From Pyrenochaeta sp. MPI-SDFR-AT-0127 (Eukaryota; Ascomycota; Dothideomycetes; Pleosporales; Cucurbitariaceae), in contig JAGTJM010000009.1 of the NCBI GenBank assembly GCA_020747015.1, forward strand, positions 558,001-622,000: DNA of 64,000 bases. The letters are read 5' to 3'. The notes under the pieces are model-generated. The model did no database searches and had not been told where the DNA came from. It saw only the letters and a list, made by a program, of their open reading frames with translations. The position numbers were made by a program, and so were the translations under genes. The first letter of the stretch is position 1, and the number at the start of each line of letters is the position of its first letter. Shown piece by piece: positions 1-10,023 of the stretch.

Positions 1-867
1 TATGTAGATTATGGGGTAAATGTAGACGACATAGGAAAGCGACGTATAGCTGCTATATGACTGATGTAAATTACGAAATGCTGGCTGTAAGATCTACATG
101 ACGATAGAGTTGCGTTTGTTTATTGCTGAGGGGCCAGAGTTCTGAAGACAAAGTAAAAGTATGTGGGTTGAGCTGCAGTATGAATGCAAACGACCGAAGC
201 GCTGTTGTCCAACAGCAAGGGTTCGATGCAGTGACAAATACTCGGAACAATGCACATAACATTGCGCATGCTTGACCTTGTCACGGCGGGTTTGAAGCGA
301 GTTACAAGCATGCGCGCAACACTATCACAGAATGATGAATTCCACCTTCTGCATAGAGACACGTGTGATTTTCCCAAACGTGGCGCAGGACACAGTAACA
401 TCGGCGAGAAATACCTTGCAAAGAAAGATAACAGGGTTTGGAGAGAGTCTCCCAGGGATACTTCCGATGGGACGACATGGCAAGCAACGGCCGGGGGCGG
501 TGAATCTTACGGTTGCTCGTTTAAACGCGTGATCGGCACAGGTTTCCAAGATCTGACCACCACTTCCCCTGGCCTGCTCAAGCTGTCGCGTGTAAACAGA
601 GCGGACTACCCGGGGTGTTCGCCCTGGGGGGCCAACGCCGCATGCGCGCGTGCATGCATATTCACCCTGAGGCATATAGCGGACGAACGGACCACTACCA
701 AGATGTCCTCTGGCATTGCAATATGCGCGTGCTTTTCTCCGCGAGGACACGTCTGGGGGGAGAGGGTCGCTTTGATTAATGAGTGGGTAGGACGAGGTTA
801 CAGGCAATCTGCGTAAAGGGAAAGGCTACCAAGAGGGCTTAAGAGGGAGAAGCTTTGGGGGTGAAAA

Positions 868-897
868 GATGATGAGGATGATGATGATGATGACGAT
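868..897. repeat. GAT trinucleotide microsatellite
   Basis: Ten consecutive triplets, eight of them GAT, with one GAG and one GAC interruption. It lies in non-coding DNA. Such tracts often vary in length between isolates. Confidence 0.9.
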
Positions 898-1505
898 GGG
901 AGAACAGGCAGGTTTGTGGGATTTTGGCTAAATCAGCACATTGATGTCGTGGACAGGAGAATGGTGAGAACGGCGGGCCGCCTTATTCGCCACAGGCCCA
1001 AAGCGTCAGGGAGCATGATGAAGAGCAGACGAAAAGAGAGGGCCCATGTGTTGATACGGCGTGGGCGCGGGCGCGGGATGCGAGCATGGCGGGAGAGAGG
1101 TGTGTGCATCTGAAGCATCAGAATCCTGGAGGGGCGCCGTATGACGCCCTCACACCCCGCCGTCAACCGAAGGTACGGACCGCGCAACAGGCAAACGTGG
1201 ACAGGGCGTGAAAATTGGACAGGGTGAAACGCGTTCTCCCGGTGGCTGCGCGCTGGGTGTCGCTGGTGCTTCTTCTTCCAGATGGACAGTGGCCCAAAGC
1301 GTGCCATGCAAGTCTCGTGACGGGCTGTTTGCGGACGTGGAGAGAGGGCTTGGGGCTAGGCGATCGGCGCGTGGATGCGCGGGCGAATGAAGGGATGGGC
1401 AGTGAGAATGGGGAAATTGGGCAACAGGTCGCTTAATCGGAATATAGGAAATATGGGTCAATGGGGTTGATGAGGGACTCAATATGCAGCGCGTGGGCTC
1501 AGACT

Positions 1506-1517
1506 GGGGGGGGGGGG
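1506..1517. repeat. 12-base G homopolymer
   Basis: An uninterrupted run of 12 G, followed by TGG repeats. It is non-coding, and its length may be unreliable in an assembly. Confidence 0.85.
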
Positions 1518-2326
1518 TGGTGGTGGCACAGTAAACGAGCGGGCGCCCCGCAAAATGGGCAGCAGAGGGCCACACAGGGCCACAGAGCTGCTGCAGATGA
1601 GACGGCTCTGAGCAGAGGACGAACGTGCGGTGATTGCTGGGCTGCTTTGTGATGTCTGAATAATAGCAATAGCGCCTAGGCCTGGACGCGACAAGGTTCG
1701 TCCATGTGGGGAGACAGGCCGCCCGTTGCTGCAACGGCCAGTCTGCGGCCTGTTGCACGGCTGGTTGAGGTTGGATCGAGGTTCATCGGACGTGGACGGG
1801 CTGCGCACAGCTGCGAATCCTGTCGGCGCTATTACAGCTCCATGCAAGCCATGCTCTGGTCCCTGTTGCATGGACAGGCCCATTTGCGTTCCATAGTACT
1901 GTATGTGGTGGGAGAGGGTGGTGGTGGAAGCAGCAGCCGCTGTGTCTCTCGGCCGGCGTCCCTACATGACCGCCCGTCATCGCCCTCGTCACAGCCTGGC
2001 TTCTATCCGAGTGGTCTCCGCTGCTTTTCTGCTTTCCGCTCCCCTCTGCGCTGCTTACTACCGGTATACACAGCCTGTTCCGTCCCCCACATAATCGCCG
2101 GCGAGCGCTTTCTTGTATTAGAGGGCTAGCGTCCGTGGAGAAATCGGAGCATATCCTCCCTCCCATCCTCGGCTGGCGCAACCTCGGATTCCAGCACGTC
2201 ACGCCGCGACGCCTGAACTGCCTGCAATGTTGCTTTGGACTGGATCCTGTACGAGTATATGAGAATTATAGTTGTTGCGCCTCGAGGCTCCATGCGAGGC
2301 TGTCTCTGAGCCCACGTGCCAAGGAA

Positions 2327-5300
2327 ATGGCCCACGCCCGCGCCCGCGCAACCACCTCCACCATCACCACCACCGCCACCATGGCCGCCAATTCGCATGC
2401 CCGGTTCGACCACGACGATTCCCTCGTACTGAACGACTTCGGCCTGCCCGAGCTCCGGGCCTCCCCCAACGCCATGGCCACGACTCCCACCAACATCATG
2501 TCCACTTTCGCCGACTTCGACATGGCCTTTGCCCAGCCGCAAGACTATGGCTCCGGCTTCGACGGGGTGCAGCCTAAGATTGAGACTGGCTTTGCAGCCC
2601 ACAGAGGAAGCGTCGGCAATTTGAGCGAGGGCAATCTGAGCGGCGGCGGCAGTGCGCACCCACATCGCATGAGCATTGGTAGCAGCCCAAGGAACATGGC
2701 ACAAGACGCGGACAATGCAAGCCCGGAAAACGCGCCGGCCATGGACATGCTCGCTATTGGCGACTTGAACGATGCCAACACCCTTGCCATGAAGCTCAGT
2801 GGAAACGATGGCACAGACCACTCCACCACGTCGAGACGGAGCAAGGACGACACCAACGACCCGCCGCTGTGGAGCGAGATGAAGACAAAGGCTGGCAAGG
2901 AGAGGAAGAGGCTGCCCCTGGCATGCATCGCATGTCGAAGGAAGAAGATTCGCTGTTCTGGCGAGAAGCCTGCGTGCAAGCACTGTGTGCGCAGCAGGAT
3001 ACCCTGCGTCTACAAGGTCACCACGAGAAAGGCAGCACCGAGGACAGACTACATGGCCATGCTGGATAAGCGCTTGAAGCGCATGGAAGACCGTGTTATC
3101 AAACTCATTCCAAAAGAGAGCCTGCCCTCTGTCGCCAATGTGGGCAGATCCGTGGTCAAACCGGCCATTCCCGGCGGCCCCCCAAAGACGCCAACGACCA
3201 AGAAGCGCGTCGCTGAAGAGGCTTTTGGAAACGAGCTGGACGAGTGGTCCAGGTCAAAAGCAGCAGATCCAGACACCACAGGGGGTCTGGGATCCCGCGG
3301 GAAAGAGTCAGACGAGAGCAAGCTGCTCAGCGACGGCGCAGAAAGCCTTCCTTCCAAAGAGATTCAGGAGCATCTTGCTGAAGTCTACTTTGACTATGTC
3401 TATGGGCAGAGCTACCCTCTGCTACACAAGCCGAGCTTCATGAGGAGATTAGCAACGGGCAAGGTTCCGCCAGTGCTCATTCTAGCCATGTGTGCCATTT
3501 CAGCACGATTCTCGACACACCCACAGTTACGCACAGAGCCCTGTTTCCTACGAGGAGACAAGTGGGCTGAGAAGGCGCGAGAGATTGCCCTCAAGCGATA
3601 CGACTCGCCCAACATCACAATTTTGATTGTGTACCTATTACTTGGACTTCACGAATTCGGCACCTGTCAAGGCGGACGGAGTTGGATGTTCGGAGGCATG
3701 GCACAGAGAATGGCATACGCCTTGCAGCTGCACAAAGAGAACGAATACGACCCTCTTGTCAGCGAGGCCGACAGAAAACCCCTGAGCGCAACCGATCGGG
3801 AGATTCGGCGGCGGACGATGTGGTCCTGTTTCCTCATGGACCGATTCAACTCGTCCGGCTCCGACCGGCCGCTATTCGTGCACGAGCAGTACATCGAAGT
3901 GCAGCTCCCCGTCAAAGAGCATCTGTACATACACGAGATTCATGCCCCGACCGAAAACTTAGAAGGCAACGTACCAAATCCGGTGCCGCCTGACAGCGGC
4001 CAATTAGCAAACCCTCGCGACAACATGGGAGTGTCTGCCTACACAATCCGGCTGGTGTGTATCTGGGGCAAATTGATCAAGTACATGAACTTGGGTGGCA
4101 AGGAGCGTGAGGCAGAGCCAATGTGGTCGCTAAATTCTACCTATCACCAAATCAAAAAGGAGACAAGGGAGTTTAGGGCATCGCTGCCCGAGATGCTCAT
4201 CTACACGCCAGAGAACCTCAAGAGCCACGCTATTGGCAAAACTGCAAATTCCTTCCTGTATCTTCACATCCTTTGGCAACAGATCATGCTCTTTATGCAC
4301 CGCTTTGCCCTGCCATCAACTGCAGGTAGCCGGCCACCCAAAGACATGCCGCACGACTTCCTAACCGAGTCTGCCCGCACAGCGCTCGATGCTGCAAACC
4401 AGATCGCGATCCTCATTAACGAGGCCATGGACCACAACGTCGTCGCGCCATTTGCCGGATATTCTGCGTTCTTCGCCTCGACCGTCCACGTACACGGCGT
4501 TTTCTCCAAGAACCCGAAGCTCGAGGCGCAGTCGAAGAAGTACCTAGCTTACAATGTCAAATATCTGACCAAGATGAAAAAGTACTGGGGCATGTTCCAC
4601 TATATTGCAGAGAATCTGAAGGATCTGTACCGGCAGCACGCCGATGCGCAGATCAAGGGCCCGGTCACGGCGGGCGACAAGAAGAAGGGAAGTATCTTCC
4701 AGTACGGGGACTGGTTTGACAGATACCCCCATGGCGTCTCTAAGACGGACTATGAGGATGCCGCTGAATCGAATGCGAACGAACCCGGCACTGATGCTGT
4801 CCTGGGCCAGAAGAGCGATTTGCAGAGTGTCGAGGAGTTCTTCGCCACATTATCACCACCCTCCAGAGCCGACCAACAACGCAAACAAGCCCGCAAGAAC
4901 AAGTCAAAGTCTGTTTCAAAATCCGACTCGACAACCACAAACCACACAGAAATACCCCAGACGCAACGGCAGAATAGCCAGTCCCACTCACTACACCAAG
5001 CACGCCTTCAACCACAGCAACAAATGTCGCAAGTCAATCTTGCTTCTCAAGATGCTCTCGAGGCTGCCCTCGCCGCCGGCTACGACCCTGCAGCCCTGTT
5101 CAGCCAACAACAACAACAACAGGCGCAACACCACCAGCAAAACGCCTCTGCACAGTTCCTAGCGGAATACACCGGCCATCTCCCCATGCTCAACACTTCA
5201 CCCACCATGATCCACCCCAGCCATCATCAAATGGACATGTCCCCCTTCCCCGACCTATCCGCCGACTTCAACAACACCTTCTGGAACCTCGAAGCCATGG

Positions 5301-5554
5301 GTATGGCGAACAACAACTTTTTCGATCCAATGAGTAGTTACTTCGTACCCTTCAACATGGAACCCCCAACCATGGGCGACGACGGTGCGTTTGCGCAAGC
5401 GAGCGCCGAGGCATATGGGTTTGCCCTTGGGGCGGGCACGCCGGTGGATCTGGATCTGATGCATGGGGGAGGCATGGGGCATAGACAGAGTGTAGGTGGT
5501 GGACAAGGGCGGCCACGTATGGGCAGGAGAGGCACAGGTAGTGGCATGGAGTGA
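2327..5554 (+). CDS. Zn2Cys6 fungal-specific transcription factor
   Basis: Nuclear DNA-binding regulator of 1075 aa encoded by one exon. The binuclear zinc cluster is complete: Cys200, 203, 210, 217, 220 and 227 in C-x2-C-x6-C-x6-C-x2-C-x6-C spacing, followed by a basic linker and a short predicted coiled coil (MLDKRLKRMEDRVIKLI). A fungal-specific transcription factor middle domain follows at about residues 345-600, with the usual segments around SYPLLHKPSF, GGRSWMFGGMAQRMAYALQLH and RRRTMWSCFLMDRF. The C-terminus is Gln/Asn/His/Met-rich, as in activation regions. The frame stays open upstream to 2135 but only with GTG, so the first ATG (2327, A at -3) is taken; ATG 2381 has an even better context (GCCACCATGG) and could be the true start. 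Target genes cannot be told from sequence; the Tyr-rich peptide/UstYa pair begins 430 bp downstream. Confidence 0.93.
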   Translation: MAHARARATTSTITTTATMAANSHARFDHDDSLVLNDFGLPELRASPNAMATTPTNIMSTFADFDMAFAQPQDYGSGFDGVQPKIETGFAAHRGSVGNLSEGNLSGGGSAHPHRMSIGSSPRNMAQDADNASPENAPAMDMLAIGDLNDANTLAMKLSGNDGTDHSTTSRRSKDDTNDPPLWSEMKTKAGKERKRLPLACIACRRKKIRCSGEKPACKHCVRSRIPCVYKVTTRKAAPRTDYMAMLDKRLKRMEDRVIKLIPKESLPSVANVGRSVVKPAIPGGPPKTPTTKKRVAEEAFGNELDEWSRSKAADPDTTGGLGSRGKESDESKLLSDGAESLPSKEIQEHLAEVYFDYVYGQSYPLLHKPSFMRRLATGKVPPVLILAMCAISARFSTHPQLRTEPCFLRGDKWAEKAREIALKRYDSPNITILIVYLLLGLHEFGTCQGGRSWMFGGMAQRMAYALQLHKENEYDPLVSEADRKPLSATDREIRRRTMWSCFLMDRFNSSGSDRPLFVHEQYIEVQLPVKEHLYIHEIHAPTENLEGNVPNPVPPDSGQLANPRDNMGVSAYTIRLVCIWGKLIKYMNLGGKEREAEPMWSLNSTYHQIKKETREFRASLPEMLIYTPENLKSHAIGKTANSFLYLHILWQQIMLFMHRFALPSTAGSRPPKDMPHDFLTESARTALDAANQIAILINEAMDHNVVAPFAGYSAFFASTVHVHGVFSKNPKLEAQSKKYLAYNVKYLTKMKKYWGMFHYIAENLKDLYRQHADAQIKGPVTAGDKKKGSIFQYGDWFDRYPHGVSKTDYEDAAESNANEPGTDAVLGQKSDLQSVEEFFATLSPPSRADQQRKQARKNKSKSVSKSDSTTTNHTEIPQTQRQNSQSHSLHQARLQPQQQMSQVNLASQDALEAALAAGYDPAALFSQQQQQQAQHHQQNASAQFLAEYTGHLPMLNTSPTMIHPSHHQMDMSPFPDLSADFNNTFWNLEAMGMANNNFFDPMSSYFVPFNMEPPTMGDDGAFAQASAEAYGFALGAGTPVDLDLMHGGGMGHRQSVGGGQGRPRMGRRGTGSGME

Positions 5555-5980
5555 AAGGATGTCCAATGAACAGCCATAATGCTTGCAACTTTCATCATCA
5601 TCACAACGGGGCATAAGTGGCGCATGTTGTTTCTTCTTGGCTTGGATATACCACGACGTTTCTATGAGGCAATGGCTTGTAAAAAAGGGGTGTACATAGG
5701 AGTTTACAAAAGCCCAGCAACGCAACGCAACGCAACGCAACTCGTGCGTAATCAATCCATTTTCTTCGTTCTATTCAACAGTCTTTCAACATGAATGCAT
5801 AAGTGAAGTTAGACATAAGCATAATTTATATTTCATCAAATCCTCTCCCACACTAAAAAGGAGCGTCCGCAATGCATATCCAGGATTCATCACTTCTCGT
5901 CTGCTTCAGCAACGACGAGGGCGTATTTTGACCCATGAGTCTCACTTTTAGACCCCGGGGAAACTCCTTCAACCAATTTT
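5555..5980. other. convergent intergenic region
   Basis: This separates the stop of the regulator (+) from the stop of the Tyr-rich secreted protein gene (-). It should hold both 3' UTRs. A (GCAAC)5 tract lies inside; nothing else is recognised. Confidence 0.6.
5717..5741. repeat. (GCAAC)5 pentanucleotide tandem repeat
   Basis: Five perfect copies of GCAAC in the probable 3' UTR of the Zn2Cys6 regulator. Confidence 0.95.
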
Positions 5981-6877
5981 CTACTCAACCATCCCCATCC
6001 CCATTCCTATTCCCTTCCACCCCTCATCTTTCCCCATACCCATGCCCATGGCTTCATCATCCCCACTACTATCAGCCTCTCCCTCCATCCCTCTGTTATA
6101 CCCACCATACCCCGTATACGGACTGTTTTCTACATTAGCACAGTCCCCATCTTCCCTTCCATACAGCCTCCAGCACCAAGAGAGGCAGAGAAGGCGGAGG
6201 AGGGGGGGAGGAACACGACGTACTTGTATTTCCCATACCAATTATTCGGCAACGTAGCATCAGCGTGCGAAGTCGGGGAGTGTGGCAATTCCGCTTCATC
6301 GGGGTGGTTTACAGCGCGCTTTGTATTCTTCTTGCTGCGCGTATGAGTGTCTTCGAGCAAGTGTGGGGGTTCCATGGGTATGGACATGGGCATGTGCCTT
6401 TTCAGTTTGTTTGGTGTGGGAGCGGCATCGTTTGGCATGGCGGCTTCAATCATCATTTGCTCTCTTTTTTCTGCCTCCGTGCTCATGCCCATGTCCATGT
6501 TCGACGCCTCTTCTTCAGCGGCGGAGGCGTAGCTTCCATATGCGGAGTAGGGCTTGTAGCTGGAGTATTTGTCGTAGTAGAGGTTCCCTCTTTGACGCAT
6601 TGCGGCATCGCGTTTCGGGTGCATTACAGCTGTGGAAAAGTAGTTCTTGTCAGTTCCTTTGATCCTTTACAGTAAGGAAGGAATGGAGAAGGGGAGGTTG
6701 TGATTTTTTACCATTTTGCATCTTTTCAACCTCCTCATCCACGACGTTTGAGTAGGGGCCGTAGGAGGCATATGCTTTGTACGGAGTGTAGGACCCATAG
6801 CTGACATCGTCGGCCATTTCCATAGGCGCAGCAGCAGCAAAAGCCGCTAGGCTGGCGAGGATGAATTCAAAGTGCAT
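5981..6877 (-). CDS. secreted Tyr-rich protein with Lys-Arg sites; candidate RiPP (KEP-type) precursor
   Basis: Three exons (6877-6712, 6629-6224, 6122-5981) give 237 aa; introns are 82 and 101 nt (donors GTAAAA and GTACGT). Residues 1-17 form a signal peptide ending AAAAP. Three related Tyr modules follow at residues 27-44, 73-91 and 186-200, each with Tyr every third residue around an x-P-Y core (TPYKAY, KPYSAY, NPYTGY). Lys-Arg pairs at 61-62, 110-111, 132-133 and 159-160 would suit Kex2 cleavage; linkers are acidic and Met/Gly-rich. Kex2-processed secreted precursors with aromatic cores and an adjacent UstYa gene are the hallmark of fungal dikaritin/KEP peptides; here a UstYa gene starts 1 kb away in divergent orientation. 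The modules are fewer and less regular than in ustiloxin-type precursors, so a structural Tyr-rich wall or surface protein is the main alternative. The second intron is less certain: read-through would stop at 6130 and lose module 3. Confidence 0.72.
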
Positions 6878-7897
6878 TGTACAGGATTCTCTGGAGAGAA
6901 AAATGCAAGTTGCTTGAGAACAAGTGAGTTTGAGGCTGAGTGACGAAGGGATGAGGTACTGTTGTGGTGAAGTGCTGCCTTGACTACGGGAGTGACCTTT
7001 TTGTAGACACCTTTTTGTGTTGTGCACGAGTGCCACTCGTAATTGCGAGATATACGTCCATCATAGCGGGATATGGCGTTTAGTCGTACCCGCTTGTGCA
7101 AATAGTGATTCCTTTGCTTCACGGTGCAGCTCAATGGCAGTCACATGTGATGAGACACCGTTCTCGACGCTAGAGAAGGGTACAGGCTGGCCGCTATGCA
7201 AAGCTACTTGGAACTATCATAGGGTTTAGCTGGGACTAATTGTTTGTGTAAGAGGCAGTCTCTTTCGATCCCGCTTATTGAGCATACCAAAGAAGATATG
7301 AGGTGATCAAGCACGCTCGGTCCCTGGCCTATCACAATTGCGACTGAGCAATACTTTCTGGGTGCGCTATTCTGATGTAATTATGAACCTGTTGTTGAAG
7401 CCATACTACTAGCAGACAGCTATCCAGCCTCATTCATATAGTCAATTAGTGTGGAGTTACCTTGTATCATAGTCCACCAGTGCTGTGTTACAAAGACAGC
7501 GAAATGCCGATGACTGTCCTCTATTCTTTCTTGTTACAACTTGCTTTCCAAGATGCATCGAAATTGGTAGGGCATACCTTTTTATTTGAGTAATACGCAT
7601 CAATGTTAGCGTCCCGCCAGCAACGTGTTTGACATATCTGACGCCTGTCAAGGTGTATCTGGCTGTTACACCCGATGGATGCTGTCGTGGTGAGAGTGAA
7701 TTCGCAGAGCAAGTCGTACTTGACGGGAAGCGCGCAGAAACAATAGCGTTAACGGGATTCCGGCATTTGAGGTGTACATTGCGTAAAATTGATGAACCCT
7801 GCTTGCAGCAACGCTCTAGCTCTTTTTTCATCTTTGTTTCTTCCTCCTCGTCCAAGTTTTCCGATATAGACTTTCCCTAAAGCGAAAGTACTCAAAA
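6878..7897. promoter_or_regulatory. shared divergent promoter region of the peptide/UstYa pair
   Basis: About 1.02 kb between the ATG of the Tyr-rich precursor (-) and the ATG of the UstYa gene (+). No credible exon lies within it; a 132-codon antisense open frame has no ATG-supported domain. The divergent arrangement would allow co-regulation (inference). No specific binding site is claimed. Confidence 0.5.
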
Positions 7898-8958
7898 ATG
7901 TTCGTTGGCCTCTTCCGTGCTCGCCCGAAGCACACACGTCTGCCCCAGCAGGACATGGAAAGCTTCGACAATGAGGGTCTCCTGCCTCCTTCTTCATCTT
8001 CAACTTCACTGACCCTGAAACCTACCCCTATCGATCGTTCGACCCGCGATGTCCAAGTCGCGGTCAAGACGCTCGCGGTGTGTACTGTCATGTACCTCAG
8101 TGCGGCCCTATGGATAGCCTTTAGCATCCAAGAGACTGCCTTCGTAGCTAATGCGGACCAACTGTGCCTGCGACATGTTTCGCTGTATTGTGAGTATGGC
8201 TGGAAGCACACTCAATTCACATGACTTATGACAGCAGCGCCGGTGGTCAAAGAAGTGAAGCCAAACTGGCACACTAAGCTTTTCAATGGAAGCTTCCTAC
8301 ATGAGAACGTGTACCGGCAGCCAGCAGGGCCCGAGGTGGATGCCGCTTGGGATGCTTTGGGCGTGAATTGTGAGTCTTGATTGTTAGTTAAACCGCCATC
8401 TTGGCTAAAAGATCTAGATCGAAGCATTGTGATTGCAAAAGATGAAGCAGAGGCCACCGGGTTGCGTCACGATCAAGTAAAGATCAGTGAGCAGTATGGC
8501 GGAGGCTATCCAGCAAACATTGAAGGACTTCATCATCTCCATTGCTTGGTAAGCAGTATAAAACAAGATTAATCAGCCGATAGGATTGACAGTTGTAGGA
8601 TCTTCTCCGCAAAACCTTGCATTGGAACTATGACTACTACGTGGCGAAGAAGGAAGGAGCATTCGTGAACAGCGAATACATTGTGCGAGTTCACACAACC
8701 CACTGTCTAGACATTCTGAGGCAAGTGTTGATGTGCAACCCGGATGTTGGAGTGCTGGGCCAGATCTGGTGGCAACCAAAGGGGGAGCCAGATCCGATGC
8801 CATTCGTGGATTTCAACACGAAACATCGATGTCGGGACTATGAGGCGATCAGGACATGGGCAGAAGCGCACCAGCTGCCGCCGGAAAAAGAGGTCGACAT
8901 GAGTCGCTTCTACGAGATGCCGAAGCCTGGTGACACGATCTATCCTGCAATTCCTTGA
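7898..8958 (+). CDS. UstYa-family (DUF3328) oxidative peptide-modification protein
   Basis: Four exons (7898-8189, 8235-8369, 8418-8548, 8599-8958) encode 305 aa. A cytosolic N-terminus is followed by one membrane segment at about residues 56-80, as usual in this family. The conserved block Y-R-Q-P...EVDAAWDALGVNYRSI leads to the two family signatures, HHLHC (His181, His184, Cys185) and HTTHC (His218, His221, Cys222). A later segment PMPFVDFNTKHRCRDYEAI is also typical. Family members such as UstYa/UstYb act in oxidative cyclisation of ribosomal peptides (ustiloxin, asperipin, phomopsin), though many DUF3328 proteins lie outside peptide loci. Its divergent neighbour is a Kex2-site-bearing, Tyr-rich secreted protein, which fits a substrate-enzyme pair. 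Introns are 45, 48 and 50 nt. The first acceptor is a tandem CAGCAG, so a one-residue isoform is possible. Confidence 0.9.
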
Positions 8959-9144
8959 GGAGCGACGTTTGCTGCTGGATCATGTTAGTCAGTGGCTAGT
9001 TTGGCGGTAATCCATTTGTCCCTTGTACCAATTGTGTTCTGCAAGTGGCTTCTCGCTGTCAGTCAGGGTCGCACCTCACGGCGCGGCCAAGGTCATGTGC
9101 AGTTTGTGCTTTCGTGATCTGGAGAGACACGGGGTGATTCGTGC

Positions 9145-9726
9145 TCAGTTCTGACGGGGCTTCACAACGCCATCATGCACAATGTAGTAGACGACAGTGC
9201 TGTCAGAGTCTACTGTGCCCAGCATCACTCTCTTTGTCGTTCTCCATGGATTGGCTGGGACATGTTCTTCCTCGACAGCAGGGGAAACGGGCGCAGGTGG
9301 GACAATGCTTATAGCATCAAAGACCTCTGCCAGCCTGCGCAGCGTCCACTTCTCGTTCAGCCTGGTGGGCAGTATCCACTCGCGCTCAGCGTCTGCCTTG
9401 ACGTCGAGCGTGTTGCTCTCGCCTGCTTTTTTCCGGCTGTCGGCCTGCTTGAGCAACTCGACCTGCTCGTCTGGGTGGACATAGAGGCGCTGCGGCGACA
9501 GACCCGACAGCAGCGGCCGCGGCAGAGGCTTGTTGGTGACGGGGGAGTGCGTATGCAGGTGCAGGTCTGTCCAGTAGTGCTGGTACTGGAGGTTGTGCAG
9601 TATCTGGCGGGCGAGCGATTGCTCATCCGGAAGGTGGGTGGCGCCCTCAACTCTGGCTGGATGTGATACGAAGGATTGCAGCGGGGCCGGCACGACGGCT
9701 GGTTTCGAGTTTGTGAGGGACGTCAT
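9145..9726 (-). CDS. SEN15: tRNA-splicing endonuclease subunit Sen15
   Basis: A 193-aa single-exon gene. The C-terminal half has the Sen15 fold signature: WTLRRLAEVFDAIS followed by a strand-rich end (RVMLGTVDSDSTVVYYIVHDG). The N-terminal half contains LARQILHNLQYQHYWTDL. Sen15 is a structural subunit of the heterotetrameric endonuclease that removes introns from pre-tRNA. It marks the housekeeping border next to the UstYa gene and ends 186 bp from it in convergent orientation. Confidence 0.85.
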   Translation of the reverse strand: MTSLTNSKPAVVPAPLQSFVSHPARVEGATHLPDEQSLARQILHNLQYQHYWTDLHLHTHSPVTNKPLPRPLLSGLSPQRLYVHPDEQVELLKQADSRKKAGESNTLDVKADAEREWILPTRLNEKWTLRRLAEVFDAISIVPPAPVSPAVEEEHVPANPWRTTKRVMLGTVDSDSTVVYYIVHDGVVKPRQN

Positions 9727-10023
9727 CGCTGAGGCTTGGGAGCTGGAAATCTGGGGGGGCGATTGGTGGTGCAGTGTTTCGCACGGCGATGGGTGAGAGG
9801 GAACTGTGCTGTAGGCGGAAGGTCGGTGCTAGGAGCGTAGATCGTGCCCGCACCCCGCCAGTCACAAGAGCGCCGCCCAGCAAACATGAGCAGGAGAAAC
9901 GCGTCCCTAGGCAACCAAGGATCGCCGCATTCATAAGAACGCTTGCTTACTCTGGCATCGCAGTTGGCATCGTCCTGGCATCTCCAACATCTCTGATTCC
10001 TCTGTACAGAAGAGCGCTTCATC

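Larger units (their letters stand above)
1..2326. other. long gene-free stretch upstream of the Zn2Cys6 regulator
   Basis: No convincing coding exon is seen. Open frames here are short, overlap on both strands, are compositionally biased (Pro/Ser/Arg) and have no recognisable domain. It holds a GAT-type microsatellite and a 12-base G run. The 3' part is likely promoter and long leader of the regulator gene that starts at 2327, which is common for fungal regulatory genes (inference). Confidence 0.6.

Noticed and set aside
219..226. GGGTTCGA resembling a tRNA B box (another GGTTCGA at 63454-63460)
   Set aside because: No A box at proper distance and no acceptor-stem pairing at either place.
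250..816. 188-codon open frame upstream of the regulator
   Set aside because: Codon pattern is irregular, another long frame overlaps it on the other strand, and no domain or splice pattern supports it.
1150..1758. 202-codon minus-strand open frame
   Set aside because: Low-complexity Pro/Ser/Thr translation from GC-biased DNA, no domain and no supporting gene structure.
2126..2983. 285-codon minus-strand frame opposite the Zn2Cys6 gene
   Set aside because: Antisense shadow of the high-GC coding strand; the plus strand has a complete zinc cluster and regulatory domain.
2327..5554. Assigning the regulator as XlnR or another named activator
   Set aside because: The zinc-cluster sequence does not fit my recollection of XlnR, and no other named factor could be confirmed.
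7457..7855. 132-codon minus-strand frame in the divergent promoter
   Set aside because: No domain, mixed composition, and position between two divergent genes fits promoter DNA.
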